Below are positions 30,206 through 37,787 of a DNA stretch of 64,000 bases, piece after piece. Source of the DNA: SAR116 cluster alpha proteobacterium HIMB100 (GTDB lineage Bacteria; Pseudomonadota; Alphaproteobacteria; Puniceispirillales; Puniceispirillaceae); the NCBI GenBank assembly GCA_000238815.2, contig AFXB01000001.1, positions 124,001 through 188,000 on the forward strand, in the 5' to 3' direction. The stretch's first letter is position 1, and every line of letters starts with the position of its first letter. Made by a program: the position numbers and the translations under genes. The notes beneath the pieces are model-generated. The model did not search any database. It was given only the letters and a program-made list of their open reading frames with translations, and was not told where the DNA came from.

Positions 30206-30805
30206 ATGTTTACCGGGATTGTTACAGCAATTGGCACAGTTGCCTCTGTTGAAAAAGACAAGGATTGGCGGTTCACAATCAACACACCATGGGTTTGTGA
30301 TGAAATTGACCTCGGTGCCTCTATTTGCTGTTCAGGTGTGTGTCTGACGGTTACTCAACGCGATGCAAACAGCTTCACTGTTGAGGTTTCAGAGGAAACA
30401 TTGTCTTGCACGACTATTGGTCACTGGCAGGTCGGCACAACTATAAATCTGGAACGTGCGCTGAAAATGGGAGATGAGCTGGGGGGGCATGTGGTTTCTG
30501 GCCATGTTGATGGTCTGGCTGTATTGAACAAAATCACCCCGGTTGCCGGATCGTATAAATTGGATTTTTCTATTCCCTGTAGCTTGGCTGGATATATCGC
30601 AGCAAAAGGGTCGGTTGCTCTTGATGGGGTTTCATTGACAGTGAACACTGTTGAAGATAACCACTTCAGTGTGAACATTATCGACCACACCTGGAAGAAC
30701 ACCACGCTGGGTCAATGTAATGAACAAGATAATGTTAACTTAGAGATTGATATGCTGGCCCGGTATGTTTCCAGGCTGATGCAGGTGGCAGGAGAACAGA
30801 AGTGA
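30206..30805 (+). CDS. ribE: Riboflavin synthase, alpha chain
   Basis: A 199-residue enzyme that dismutates two lumazine molecules to give riboflavin. It is built of two similar lumazine-binding barrels: the first begins at MFTGIVTAIG and the second at about residue 98 with GGHVVSGHVDGLA. Cysteine in CSGVCLTV and the SLDGVSLTVN-type repeat (here ALDGVSLTVN) are family marks. The stop overlaps the next gene's GTG start in a GTGA junction. Confidence 0.95.
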   Translation: MFTGIVTAIGTVASVEKDKDWRFTINTPWVCDEIDLGASICCSGVCLTVTQRDANSFTVEVSEETLSCTTIGHWQVGTTINLERALKMGDELGGHVVSGHVDGLAVLNKITPVAGSYKLDFSIPCSLAGYIAAKGSVALDGVSLTVNTVEDNHFSVNIIDHTWKNTTLGQCNEQDNVNLEIDMLARYVSRLMQVAGEQK

Positions 30806-31923
30806 GCGCGACTAACGCTATATCCGGCTTGTCAGCTATTGAAGATGTAATTGCTGACGCCAAAGCAGGGAAGATGTTTATTCTGGTCGATGATCAGAAT
30901 AGGGAAAATGAAGGCGATTTGTGTGTCATCGGCGAATATACTGATGCAAGTGCAATTAACTTCATGGCCAAGCATGGCCGCGGGCTGATTTGTCTTGCAT
31001 TGACTCGTGAACGAACTGAAAAATTAGGGCTGGCTATGATGGACCGGCGAAATGAATCGCGCCATCAGACTGCGTTTACAGTTTCTATAGAGGCAAGAGA
31101 AGGGGTGACGACAGGCATTTCAGCTGCTGACCGTGCCCATACCATCCAGACCGCTATTCACCCGAATGCACGACAGGCTGACATCACTACGCCTGGTCAC
31201 ATATTTCCTCTGGTTGCTCGAGATGGTGGGACCTTGGTTCGGGCTGGTCATACTGAGGCTGTTGTTGATATTGCTCGGGCTGCAGGTTGTGCGCCTAGCG
31301 GTGTGATTTGTGAGATTATGAAAGATGACGGGACAATGGCAAGATTGCCTGACCTGATTGAATTTGCTGAGCAACATGACCTGAAAATTGGCGCTATTGC
31401 TGACTTGATTTCTTGGCGGCGTCATAATGAGACGCTGGTGACCCGGGTTGCTGAAACCTCTATTGAAACTGAATTTGGCGGTGATTGGCGATTGTTGATT
31501 TACCGCAATGATATTACTGATGTCGAACATCTGGTGATGTTGAAAGGTCAGATAGACCCGAACACCCCCACATATGTGCGGATGCATGGCCTTGATCTGA
31601 TGGTTGATTTGTTGGGAGAAACACACAAAAGCCGGCATCACGGTGAATTACAGCGTGCTATGAAGATGATCGCTGATAAAGGGAATGGCGTCATTGTTGT
31701 GCTTCGCGAATCCAGCGTGTCCAGCCTGTCTGAAATCCTGCAGGCGCGTCAGAGTACATCCTCTAAATCTGGTGGGCAGGAATTGAGGGATTATGGCGTT
31801 GGGGCTCAGATTTTGAATGATTTGAATGTATCTGAAATGGTTCTTCTATCCAATTCAAAACCAACGATTATTGGCCTGGATGGCTATGGGCTGACCATTA
31901 AGGACTGGAAGGCCATTCAGTAA
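30802..31923 (+). CDS. ribB: DHBP synthase with degenerate GTP cyclohydrolase II domain (RibBX-like)
   Basis: A 373-residue fusion. The N-terminal 200 residues are a good 3,4-dihydroxy-2-butanone 4-phosphate synthase: DDQNRENEGDL, FMAKHGRGLICL and GHTEAVVDIARAAG are intact. The C-terminal part aligns to GTP cyclohydrolase II in layout but lacks the zinc cysteines: where active enzymes have HSECLTGD and LRCDCG, this one has MHGLDLMVD and KSRHHGE. The RQEGRG loop is also replaced by RESSVSSL. It should therefore make only the butanone phosphate; variants of this kind (RibBX) are known in Proteobacteria. A GTG start overlaps ribE. Confidence 0.9.
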   Translation: MSATNAISGLSAIEDVIADAKAGKMFILVDDQNRENEGDLCVIGEYTDASAINFMAKHGRGLICLALTRERTEKLGLAMMDRRNESRHQTAFTVSIEAREGVTTGISAADRAHTIQTAIHPNARQADITTPGHIFPLVARDGGTLVRAGHTEAVVDIARAAGCAPSGVICEIMKDDGTMARLPDLIEFAEQHDLKIGAIADLISWRRHNETLVTRVAETSIETEFGGDWRLLIYRNDITDVEHLVMLKGQIDPNTPTYVRMHGLDLMVDLLGETHKSRHHGELQRAMKMIADKGNGVIVVLRESSVSSLSEILQARQSTSSKSGGQELRDYGVGAQILNDLNVSEMVLLSNSKPTIIGLDGYGLTIKDWKAIQ

Positions 31924-31939
31924 AGGGAAATATAAGGTT

Positions 31940-32395
31940 ATGAATGCTGAGACACAGCCGACGGGTCATTTTCTGATTGTGCAGGCAGATTTTTATACCG
32001 AGCTTGCTGCCGCACAACAGCAGGGCGCTATTGCGGCTCTGCAAGATGCTGGGGCGAGTTATGACATTATCTGTGTGCCTGGTGCGCTTGAAATACCAGC
32101 AGCAATTGCCATGGCTGCTGCACAGCAACCATGCCCATATGATGGCTATGTGGCGCTGGGATGTGTCATCAGAGGCGAGACAACGCATTATGAGACAGTC
32201 TGTACAGAGTCATCACGTGGTTTGATGGATTTGTCTGTACAACAAAAATTGGCTGTCGGTAACGGCATTCTGACAGTGGAAAACAGTGAACAGGCCTGGG
32301 CACGCGCAGATATGACCCGCAAAGACAAAGGTGGCGATGCGGCCAGAGCAGCTTTGAAAATGGCCCAATTCGCGGCCCGTTTTTTGCCAGAGTAG
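31940..32395 (+). CDS. ribH: 6,7-dimethyl-8-ribityllumazine synthase
   Basis: A 151-residue lumazine synthase condensing the RibD product with butanone phosphate. Substrate-binding motifs are PGALEIPAA near residue 50, the GCVIRGETTHYE segment with the catalytic-site histidine near residue 85, and GGDAARAALKMA at the C-terminus. It is preceded by AAGGGAAA and followed nine bases later by nusB with a GGGGGG ribosome site. Confidence 0.95.
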   Translation: MNAETQPTGHFLIVQADFYTELAAAQQQGAIAALQDAGASYDIICVPGALEIPAAIAMAAAQQPCPYDGYVALGCVIRGETTHYETVCTESSRGLMDLSVQQKLAVGNGILTVENSEQAWARADMTRKDKGGDAARAALKMAQFAARFLPE

Positions 32396-32404
32396 GGGGG
32401 GATA

Positions 32405-32941
32405 ATGACCAAACCTACAGCTGTGAAAAACGCGAACACCTCTTCTGAAACCAGCAAATCAGATAAGTTGCGCCCTATGGCCGTGCGTAGGCGGGCAGCA
32501 GCTCGTCTCGCCTCTGTCCAGCTCGGATACAGCACTGATTTGACAAGTCAGTCTTTGCTTGAGGCTGTTCCAGCATTTTTAGATGTTTACGCTGGTGATA
32601 TTGCCCGGCAATTGCGCGTTAAAAAAATGGATGAAGAGCATTTCCAGGCCTTGGTCTCAGGCGTGGATAGCCGAAAGGCTGAGCTTGATGGGTTAATCGC
32701 TGATGCTTTGTCAGATGGCTGGACAATGTCACGCCTTGCCCGGCCGGAATTGGCTATTTTGAGGGCGGGTGTGTTTGAATTGGACAGCATGCCTCATATT
32801 CCTGCACGAGCAGTTTTGTCTGAATATGCCAGCCTGGCTGATGCGTTTCAGGCAGATGTCGCCTTTGTCAACGCCGTTTTAGACCGGCTGGCACGCCAGT
32901 TCAGGGTTGTGGAGATGTCGACAACTGGCAGCAGAGCCTGA
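32405..32941 (+). CDS. nusB: Transcription antitermination factor NusB
   Basis: A 178-residue all-helical NusB that with NusE binds the boxA of rRNA transcripts. The N-terminus is extended by about 28 polar residues before the RRRAAARLASVQLGY helix. The conserved RPELAILRAGVFEL helix and the VLSEYASLADAF segment near the C-terminus are present. Its stop lies four bases from the end of the convergent BamE-like gene. ribH-nusB linkage is standard. Confidence 0.93.
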   Translation: MTKPTAVKNANTSSETSKSDKLRPMAVRRRAAARLASVQLGYSTDLTSQSLLEAVPAFLDVYAGDIARQLRVKKMDEEHFQALVSGVDSRKAELDGLIADALSDGWTMSRLARPELAILRAGVFELDSMPHIPARAVLSEYASLADAFQADVAFVNAVLDRLARQFRVVEMSTTGSRA

Positions 32942-32945
32942 GCCT

Positions 32946-33392
32946 TTACTGAGCTGTGCTTCCCCGCCTGAGGTTGGTGAAAATCTGATCAACCAGCGTA
33001 AGCGTGTCACCCGGTGTCGGCGTTTTCGCATCAAGTTTAACGATTTCTTGATCAGTATTTTTATCTCTAATTTCAATTAGTTGCAATGTGTTGCTTTGAT
33101 CAAATGTTAACACAATAAGTTGCCGGTCAATTGTTGATGTTTCGCCGGCAACCTTTTGTTCCATTTTCTGGTTGTTGTAATAGAGGCGGCCAGATTGGAA
33201 GGCACCTTCAAAGCTTGGCTTACCCAGAATTGACAAGGTTTCAGCCTGCGTTGTTTTGCCCAGCTCCAGCTTGTTCAGGTCTGCCTGTTCGACCAAACGG
33301 CCATGCGTGGTCACGGTCGACTCGCAAGCTGTCAGCAAAATCGCCAAAAATAGGATAATGACGGGTCTCATCAGAAAGCGTATCAGGCTCAT
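32946..33392 (-). CDS. BamE/SmpA/OmlA-family outer-membrane lipoprotein
   Basis: A 148-residue lipoprotein. The signal peptide ends in a lipobox, LLTAC, with the lipidated cysteine near residue 23. The body matches the SmpA/OmlA fold: KLELGKTTQAETLSILGKPS followed by strands ending in TFDQSNTLQLIEIRD. BamE is an accessory part of the outer-membrane protein assembly machine. The ATG at 33392 puts the basic residues right before the hydrophobic stretch; an earlier start at 33428 would lengthen the N-terminus by twelve residues. It converges on nusB and is divergent from the cytochrome chaperone gene. Confidence 0.82.
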   Translation of the reverse strand: MSLIRFLMRPVIILFLAILLTACESTVTTHGRLVEQADLNKLELGKTTQAETLSILGKPSFEGAFQSGRLYYNNQKMEQKVAGETSTIDRQLIVLTFDQSNTLQLIEIRDKNTDQEIVKLDAKTPTPGDTLTLVDQIFTNLRRGSTAQ

Positions 33393-33586
33393 CTTATTTC
33401 TCACGGGTTGTTGTTTGGTTTCTGGCAACTTTCAGTCTTAAGCTGAATTTTATCAATAGGACAATGACATCCTCCTGTAAAGTGAAGACAAGAATGGACG
33501 CGGCCAACAGAAATGACGTATAACAGCCTCACTTAAGCGATCTGCTTTAAATAGCAAGCAAGAGCAAGAATAGGGGGGGGCGCAAA

Positions 33587-34168
33587 GTGTCCTTAATTTC
33601 GCGTTTCATCAATATTCTCAGGGCCCCACAACGCAAACAAGAGGGCCAGCCAGCAGAGCGAATTTATCAGTCAGTTCTGGCTGCCAGCCGTCAGCCTGAA
33701 TTATATATTGAATTTGATGTCCCGGATAATCTGGATAGCCGTTTTGATATGCTGTGCCTGCATATAAGTCTTGTTATGTTGCGCTTGCGGCAGTTGCCAG
33801 ACGACATACAAAAGCCTCTAAACCAAAGTTTATTCGACCGATTTTTTGCCGATATGGACTTTACCCTGCGCGAAATGGGTGTAGGGGATTTAGGTGTTGG
33901 TAAGCGTGTGCGCAAAATGTCAGAAGCGTTTATGGGGCGGCTGACAGCGTATGATGTGGCTCTGGCTGGTGATGATAAAGAGGCGCTCAGTTTGGCGGTA
34001 GCCCGGAATTTGAGGCGTGCTGAGACCAGTTGTGCGGCTGACCAGCGAATGGCGGCTTATATGAGAAACAAGCATCAGCAGCTTGCCTGCCTGTCCGATG
34101 CCTCTCTTCAGAAGGGGGATGTGGATTTTGTGGCCGTGCTTGCGGTAAACGGACAAGCTTATGGGTGA
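33587..34168 (+). CDS. Ubiquinol-cytochrome c chaperone (CBP3-like) family protein
   Basis: A 193-residue soluble protein. YQSVLAASRQPELYIEFDVPD near the N-terminus, FDMLCLHISLVMLRLR in the middle and TLREMGVGDLGVGKRVRKM with FMGRLTAYD define the family related to mitochondrial CBP3, which assists cytochrome bc1 assembly. A GTG start at 33587 after a long G run is used. The last eight bases overlap the DUF177 gene. The order CBP3-like, DUF177, plsX, fabH, ihfA, MerR is shared by many Alphaproteobacteria. Confidence 0.85.
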   Translation: MSLISRFINILRAPQRKQEGQPAERIYQSVLAASRQPELYIEFDVPDNLDSRFDMLCLHISLVMLRLRQLPDDIQKPLNQSLFDRFFADMDFTLREMGVGDLGVGKRVRKMSEAFMGRLTAYDVALAGDDKEALSLAVARNLRRAETSCAADQRMAAYMRNKHQQLACLSDASLQKGDVDFVAVLAVNGQAYG

Positions 34169-34664
34169 ACGCGTTCATCTTGATTTGAGGGTGTCGGCGC
34201 AAACCGTTATAACCGGCCAGCCGCTTCACCTTGATGTCTGTTTTACTGAAAGTGAGCTACGCAGCTTATGTGACCGGTTTTCATTTGTTGACCTTGACGG
34301 GCTTAAAGGAAAGTTGATCCTGCGCCAGTTAGCAAATGAATGTTGGGCGTTAAAAGGGCATCTTGAGGGGCAGGTGACACAGGCTTGTGTTGTTTCTGGC
34401 AAGCCTGTTATTAGCCCTCTGGTGATAGAGTTAGAAGAGCGGTTTGTGAGAGCTTTTTCTGACCAAACCGAAATAGATGCCATGGATGTTGATGTTGATC
34501 TGTTGGTTGATGGCGATATTCCGGTTGGTGAAAGCCTGGCGCAGTGGATTGGTGTATGCGCGCCGGCTTGGCCCCGGGCAGCAGATGTGCCTGTTCTTGA
34601 AGAGCCAGAGCCCGCGGAAGCAGAAAATCATCCGTTTGCCAAGCTTTCTGAATTGAAAAAATAA
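34161..34664 (+). CDS. DUF177/YceD-family protein
   Basis: A 167-residue acidic protein of the YceD/DUF177 family, whose members are linked to 23S rRNA or ribosome assembly and often precede rpmF. Family marks are LEGQVTQACVVSGKPV in the middle, the C-terminal LDGDIPVGESLAQ-like stretch (here LVDGDIPVGESLAQWIG) and the final HPFAKLSELK. rpmF is not adjacent; plsX comes next, as in other Alphaproteobacteria. The start overlaps the preceding chaperone gene. Confidence 0.85.
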   Translation: MGERVHLDLRVSAQTVITGQPLHLDVCFTESELRSLCDRFSFVDLDGLKGKLILRQLANECWALKGHLEGQVTQACVVSGKPVISPLVIELEERFVRAFSDQTEIDAMDVDVDLLVDGDIPVGESLAQWIGVCAPAWPRAADVPVLEEPEPAEAENHPFAKLSELKK

Positions 34665-34710
34665 AATTAGGATTTATGCTCAAGCTGCTTACAGCAAGGG
34701 AGTTTTGTGG

Positions 34711-35757
34711 ATGACTAGGCCGCCACGCATATCACTGGACGCGATGGGAGGCGATAACGCCCCGGACATTGTCGTTCAAGGAGCAGATAAAGTCCTGGCT
34801 GTTCATCCGAATATTTCCTTGATTTTTGTGGGTGATGAGCGACGTGTGCGCCCGTTACTTGATCGGAGCGAGCATCTGCGCTCTGCTGAGATAGTGCATA
34901 CAGATGAAGAAGTAGCCGCTGAAGCGAAGCCCTCACAGGCGCTGCGGGCAGGTAAACAGACTTCTATGTGGAAAGCGATTGAGCTTGTCGCGAACAATGA
35001 AGCAGATGCAGTGGTTTCTGCTGGAAATACAGGGGCTTTGATGGCAATGTCAAAGCTTCAGCTAAGGATGATTGAAGGGGTGACGCGACCGGCGATTGCA
35101 GGGTTTTTCCCAAATACTCAGGGGCAATCTTGTGTTCTTGATTTAGGGGCCAATATTGAATGCGATGCTGAAAACCTGATACAGTTTGCGATTATGGGCC
35201 GGGCTTTTTATCGTGATATTCACGGTGTATCTTCACCAAGCGTCGGCCTGTTAAATGTGGGCGAAGAAGATCAGAAAGGGTTTGATTATCTGCGTGAGGC
35301 ATCTGCCGTGCTCAGCACTGACGCTCTTAATTTGAATTACCACGGTTTTGTTGAAGGGTCTGATATCGCTGCTGGTACGGTTGATGTGGTGGTTACAGAT
35401 GGCTTCACAGGTAATGTGGCCTTGAAGACGGCTGAAGGCGTTGCTGATTTGGTGCAAAGCGGGTTAAGAGGGGCGTTTTCTGCCAGCATGTTATCGAAAT
35501 TGGGGTTTATGCTGGCGCGGTCGGGTTTGCGAGGATTCAGGCAAAAGCTGGACCCCCGCCGGTATAATGGCGCGGTGTTTCTCGGTTTAAACGGCATTTC
35601 AGTAAAATCGCATGGGGGAACAGATGCGGTCGGATATGCAAATGCGATCAGGGTGAGCGTGCATATGCTGCAGCAAGGATTTATCCCTGAGGTAAAAGAG
35701 GCGATCCAAAAAGCGAAAGAGATTTTACAGACAGGAACCGATGATAAAGATGGGTAA
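34711..35757 (+). CDS. plsX: Phosphate acyltransferase PlsX
   Basis: A 348-residue enzyme making acyl-phosphate from acyl-ACP for phospholipid synthesis. The N-terminal SLDAMGGDNAP, the middle SAGNTGALMAM and the VVTDGFTGNVALKTAEG motif are all present. The ATG at 34711 has GGGAG eight bases upstream; an in-frame TTG at 34705 is less likely. The stop lies inside the fabH start region, so the two genes overlap by 17 bases. Confidence 0.96.
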   Translation: MTRPPRISLDAMGGDNAPDIVVQGADKVLAVHPNISLIFVGDERRVRPLLDRSEHLRSAEIVHTDEEVAAEAKPSQALRAGKQTSMWKAIELVANNEADAVVSAGNTGALMAMSKLQLRMIEGVTRPAIAGFFPNTQGQSCVLDLGANIECDAENLIQFAIMGRAFYRDIHGVSSPSVGLLNVGEEDQKGFDYLREASAVLSTDALNLNYHGFVEGSDIAAGTVDVVVTDGFTGNVALKTAEGVADLVQSGLRGAFSASMLSKLGFMLARSGLRGFRQKLDPRRYNGAVFLGLNGISVKSHGGTDAVGYANAIRVSVHMLQQGFIPEVKEAIQKAKEILQTGTDDKDG

Positions 35758-36745
35758 ACAATCTGTGCTCATGGTAGGGGCGGGGTCTTATCTGCCTGCG
35801 CGTGTGGTAACTAATGACGAATTGTCAGAATTTGTTGATACAGATGATGGCTGGATCAAACAGCGTACAGGAATCAGCCAACGTCATATTGTAGCTGAGA
35901 ATGAGAAGACATCTGATTTGGCCACTGAAGCTGCAAAAGCAGCGCTTGCCAATGCTGGATTATCGGCGTCAGATATTGATATCATTATCGTTGCGACAAC
36001 CACACCTGATGATACATTTCCCTCAACAGCCTCTGTTGTTCAGCATAAGCTTGAGGCTTACCAGGGATTTGCATTTGACGTGCAGGCAGTTTGTGCTGGC
36101 TTTGTATATGCGCTGGGAGTTGGTGAATCGCTTATTAGGTCTGGGCAAGGACGCCGGGCGCTGGTGATCGGCGCTGAAAGCTTCACAAAATTACTTAATT
36201 GGGAAGACAGGACGACTTGCGTGCTGTTTGGTGATGGGGCAGGGGCTGTCATACTGGAAGCTTCTGATGAGGCTCCGGAAGATTGGGGCGTGTTATCGTC
36301 GGTGTTACATACTGACGGGCGTTATCGTGATATTCTGTACGTTGATGGTGGCCCTTCAGCGACCGGAACAGTTGGTCATGTCAAAATGAAGGGGCAGGAC
36401 GTGTTCAAACATGCGGTTGAAAAGCTGGCCAGTGCCATGAATGAAGCGATGGATAAAGCCGGACATCAACCAGAGGATATCGACTGGCTAATCCCGCATC
36501 AGGCGAATATACGGATCATTGACGGCATGCAGCGCAAGCTGGGTCTGCCCGCTGATCGTGTTGTCAGATGTGTGGCAAAACATGCCAATACATCTGCTGC
36601 CTCCATCCCCCTTGCTCTTACAGAAGCGGTTCAGGATGGCCGGGTACAGGCTGGTCAGTTATTGGCGTTTGAAGCGATTGGTGGTGGATTATCGTGGGGG
36701 GCGTCTTTGGTAAGATTTGGTCGCCCACCTAAAAAGAGCAGCTAA
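35741..36745 (+). CDS. fabH: 3-oxoacyl-[ACP] synthase III
   Basis: A 334-residue condensing enzyme starting fatty-acid synthesis from acetyl-CoA and malonyl-ACP. The catalytic triad is visible: C118 in QAVCAGFVYAL, the histidine in IPHQANIRI and the asparagine in HANTSAASIPLAL. GGGLSWGASLVRFG closes the protein. The ATG at 35741 follows AGGAACCG inside the end of plsX; a second in-frame ATG lies at 35750. Confidence 0.96.
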   Translation: MIKMGKQSVLMVGAGSYLPARVVTNDELSEFVDTDDGWIKQRTGISQRHIVAENEKTSDLATEAAKAALANAGLSASDIDIIIVATTTPDDTFPSTASVVQHKLEAYQGFAFDVQAVCAGFVYALGVGESLIRSGQGRRALVIGAESFTKLLNWEDRTTCVLFGDGAGAVILEASDEAPEDWGVLSSVLHTDGRYRDILYVDGGPSATGTVGHVKMKGQDVFKHAVEKLASAMNEAMDKAGHQPEDIDWLIPHQANIRIIDGMQRKLGLPADRVVRCVAKHANTSAASIPLALTEAVQDGRVQAGQLLAFEAIGGGLSWGASLVRFGRPPKKSS

Positions 36746-36831
36746 ATCAGTGCCTTTCCCTCATCCTTTTAAGTAAATAATGGGTACGTCACGGATTGAC
36801 CCAAAAAATTACCAGTGTTAAGGTTTAGATT

Positions 36832-37122
36832 ATGGGCAAGACAATAACACGCAGCGACCTGGCGAATGCCGTACATCAACAGATTGGGCTTTCATATAAT
36901 GAATGCTCGCAACTAGTCAGTGGCGTGCTGGATGAGGTGACAGAATGCCTTGTCACCGGGGAATCTGTGAAATTGTCATCATTTGGCACATTTTCCGTGC
37001 ATGCAAAGAATGAACGTGTTGGCCGGAACCCAAAGACGGGCGTTGAAGCTGTTATTACATCGCGTCGTGTTTTGTCATTCCGTCCTTCAAATCTGATGAA
37101 GAAGAAAATTAACGCGGGCTGA
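36832..37122 (+). CDS. ihfA: Integration host factor, alpha subunit
   Basis: A 96-residue HU/IHF-family DNA-bending protein. The DNA-contacting arm with the intercalating proline is in [12 protein letters not shown], and [21 protein letters not shown] is typical. The position between fabH and a MerR regulator is the normal place for ihfA. The stop overlaps the next start (TGATGG) by one base. An IHF gene lying beside a tRNA integration site is coincidental. Confidence 0.93.
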   Translation: MGKTITRSDLANAVHQQIGLSYNECSQLVSGVLDEVTECLVTGESVKLSSFGTFSVHAKNERVGRNPKTGVEAVITSRRVLSFRPSNLMKKKINAG

Positions 37123-37523
37123 TGGTTCAAAAAGCACCCGGCGCCTATCAAACGATTTCAGAGGTATCAGCTCAGCTTGACGTTCCTGCGCATGTGTTGC
37201 GTTTTTGGGAAAGTAAGTTCAGCGCCCTTAAACCTATGAAGCGCAGTGGGGGCCGCCGATATTACAGAGGTGAGGATATTGAGCTTCTGCAAACCATTAA
37301 GGCCTTGTTATATGATGAAGGTTACACCATCAAAGGCGCGCAGAATTCGCTGAAAAAGCGAAGCCCCACTCAGTCTGAGCCAGTTCAGATGAAACAAAAC
37401 GCACCTTCGCAACAGATAGCTGAACGCTCTGGTGGCAGCGCGAATCTTGAACAAGCAGAAGCACTTCTTCGGCAGGCAGAAGAGAAAATGAACAGCTTGT
37501 TCAAACAACTGGGCGGTTCGTGA
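37122..37523 (+). CDS. MerR-family transcriptional regulator
   Basis: A 133-residue regulator. The N-terminal winged helix contains [25 protein letters not shown], then [34 protein letters not shown], the standard MerR DNA-binding domain. The remaining fifty residues are polar and probably form a coiled-coil dimer helix. The ligand is unknown and no metal-binding cysteines are seen. This gene follows ihfA in many Alphaproteobacteria. The tRNA-Pro gene begins about 70 bases downstream. Confidence 0.9.
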   Translation: MVQKAPGAYQTISEVSAQLDVPAHVLRFWESKFSALKPMKRSGGRRYYRGEDIELLQTIKALLYDEGYTIKGAQNSLKKRSPTQSEPVQMKQNAPSQQIAERSGGSANLEQAEALLRQAEEKMNSLFKQLGGS

Positions 37524-37594
37524 AGACTTGTTAGTAATGGGGCGCAGTTGCGCTTGCACTTCTGTTTTACGTTGATGTATACTGCTGGCTGTGT

Positions 37595-37671
37595 CGGAGT
37601 GTAGCGCAGCCTGGTAGCGCACTATACTGGGGGTGTAGGGGCCGTGGGTTCAAATCCCGCCACTCCGACCA
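37595..37671 (+). tRNA. tRNA-Pro (anticodon GGG)
   Basis: A 77-base cloverleaf with encoded CCA. The acceptor stem is CGGAGTG with CACTCCG; the D arm is GCGC/GCGC; the anticodon loop is CTGGGGG, giving GGG; the T arm contains GTTCAAATC. Its 3' portion from the anticodon loop onward is one copy of the 47-base direct repeat bounding the island, so it served as attachment site and remains intact at this end. Confidence 0.96.
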
Positions 37672-37672
37672 A
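37626..37672 (+). repeat. attL-like direct repeat (tRNA-Pro 3' end)
   Basis: This 47-base segment runs from the anticodon stem/loop to one base past CCA and is identical to 46187-46233. Flanking bases differ on both sides, so the repeat is sharply bounded. This is what site-specific integration into a tRNA 3' half produces. Confidence 0.9.
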
Positions 37673-37699
37673 AGAATTCTGTAGTTAATACAGTGATTT

Positions 37700-37736
37700 A
37701 ACCCCTTCTGGTTCTTTTGACCAGGAGGGGTTTTTT
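37700..37736 (+). terminator. Strong intrinsic terminator after tRNA-Pro
   Basis: A 13-bp stem, AACCCCTTCTGGT at 37700-37712 and ACCAGGAGGGGTT at 37720-37732 (one wobble), with a 7-base loop and a T tract to 37736. It lies just inside the left island end and would stop tRNA transcription before it runs into the island. Confidence 0.85.
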
Positions 37737-37744
37737 GTGTTTTT

Positions 37745-37764
37745 GTCCACAAAGTGTCCACAAA
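37745..37764. repeat. Tandem GTCCACAAA repeat near left island end
   Basis: GTCCACAAA occurs at 37745-37753 and again at 37756-37764, an 11-base period. A related pair, GGCCACAAA and GGCCACACT, lies at 46084-46103 near the right end. The spacing and terminal location fit arm-type recombinase sites, but this is inference. Confidence 0.5.
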
Positions 37765-37787
37765 TATCTCAGATTTTAATTGGTATT

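Noticed and set aside
36832-37122. ihfA as part of the mobile element
   Set aside because: It lies outside the repeat in its normal alphaproteobacterial neighbourhood after fabH.
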